A DNA stretch of 13,605 nt. Source: Methanomicrobiales archaeon (GTDB lineage: Archaea > Halobacteriota > Methanomicrobia > Methanomicrobiales > Methanoculleaceae). The translations under genes were made by a program, and so were the position numbers. Location of the stretch: contig JAAZGM010000220.1 in NCBI GenBank assembly GCA_012511245.1, positions 1 through 13,605 of the forward strand, given 5' to 3'. Below are positions 13,499 to 13,605 of this stretch, in pieces. The first letter of the stretch is position 1; each line of letters starts with the position of its first letter. The notes below the pieces were generated by a model. That model was given only the letters and a program-made list of their open reading frames with translations, did no database searches and was not told the DNA's origin.

Positions 13499-13605
13499 AT
13501 GGCAACGACGATCCAGCTTCAACCGGAGACCAAGTCCCGCCTGGATACCCTGAAAACACACCCGCGGGAGAGTTACGACGAGACGCTCAACCGCATCATG
13601 GACGC
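13499..13605 (+). CDS. Small antitoxin-like / DUF7557-type protein, N-terminal part (cut by window end)
   Basis: 35 codons are visible. The N-terminus MATTIQLQPETKSRLDTL is followed by KTHPRESYDETLNRIMD. A short beta strand with alternating residues, then a helix and a second helix with ESYDETL, is the layout of the ribbon-helix-helix-like archaeal antitoxins (VapB-type) and of the DUF7557 family. These are often paired with a PIN-domain toxin downstream, which the window does not show. The start at 13499 fits both the family and a probable leaderless promoter. A second ATG at 13489 is in another frame. Whether it is part of a toxin-antitoxin pair is inference. Confidence 0.78.
   Translation, partial: MATTIQLQPETKSRLDTLKTHPRESYDETLNRIMD

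Overview
The window looks like a chromosomal segment of a methanogenic archaeon, most likely Methanomicrobiales (Methanoculleus-like). The reasons are a GC-rich genome, TATA-box promoters, short Shine-Dalgarno motifs of the GGAG/GAGGTG type, a tRNA without an encoded CCA end, a MobB-MoaE fusion, a DUF5806-like protein otherwise known from haloarchaea and methanogens, and an archaeal XerA recombinase. The genus is inferred from recalled family resemblance, not from a search.

Layout. (1) 1-302 (+): the C-terminal end of Cas1, running in from outside. It converges with and overlaps a minus-strand pair: a 1188-residue all-helical solenoid protein (568-4134) and an acylphosphatase (284-571), coupled by a GTGA overlap. 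(2) 4385-7082 (-): a tightly coupled operon DUF5806 -> mobB-moaE -> glmM with ATGA and GTGA overlaps. Its upstream region can fold into two strong nested stem-loops. (3) 7083-8619: about 1.5 kb without a convincing gene. It holds inverted repeats, two hairpins resembling IS200/IS605 right ends, and an isolated consensus TATA box. (4) 8620-9534 (+): xerA. (5) 9535-10195: a second non-coding stretch, rich in inverted repeats and preceded by a 21-base element that also occurs upstream of the DUF5806 operon on the other strand. (6) 10196-13171 (+): a UDP-sugar 4-epimerase, a frameshifted TPR pseudogene, and a bifunctional mannose-1-phosphate guanylyltransferase / mannose-6-phosphate isomerase. (7) 13256-13328: tRNA-Gln(UUG). 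The window ends in the start of a small, probably leaderless, antitoxin-like gene.

How the genes fit together. GlmM (glucosamine-1-phosphate), the GalE/WbpP-type epimerase (UDP-hexoses or UDP-HexNAc) and ManC (GDP-mannose) all supply activated sugars for surface glycans or S-layer glycosylation. MobB-MoaE belongs to molybdenum/tungsten pterin cofactor synthesis, which methanogens need for formylmethanofuran and formate dehydrogenases. XerA resolves chromosome dimers. Cas1 marks the edge of a CRISPR-Cas or solo-cas1 locus, but no repeat array or cas2 is visible here.

The points most worth a second look are the xerA-flanking non-coding regions (candidate structured RNA, shared promoter-like element), the giant solenoid translationally coupled to acylphosphatase, the MoaE domain that ends before its usual second lysine motif, the stepwise-frameshifted TPR gene, and an A-G mismatch in the tRNA-Gln anticodon stem.
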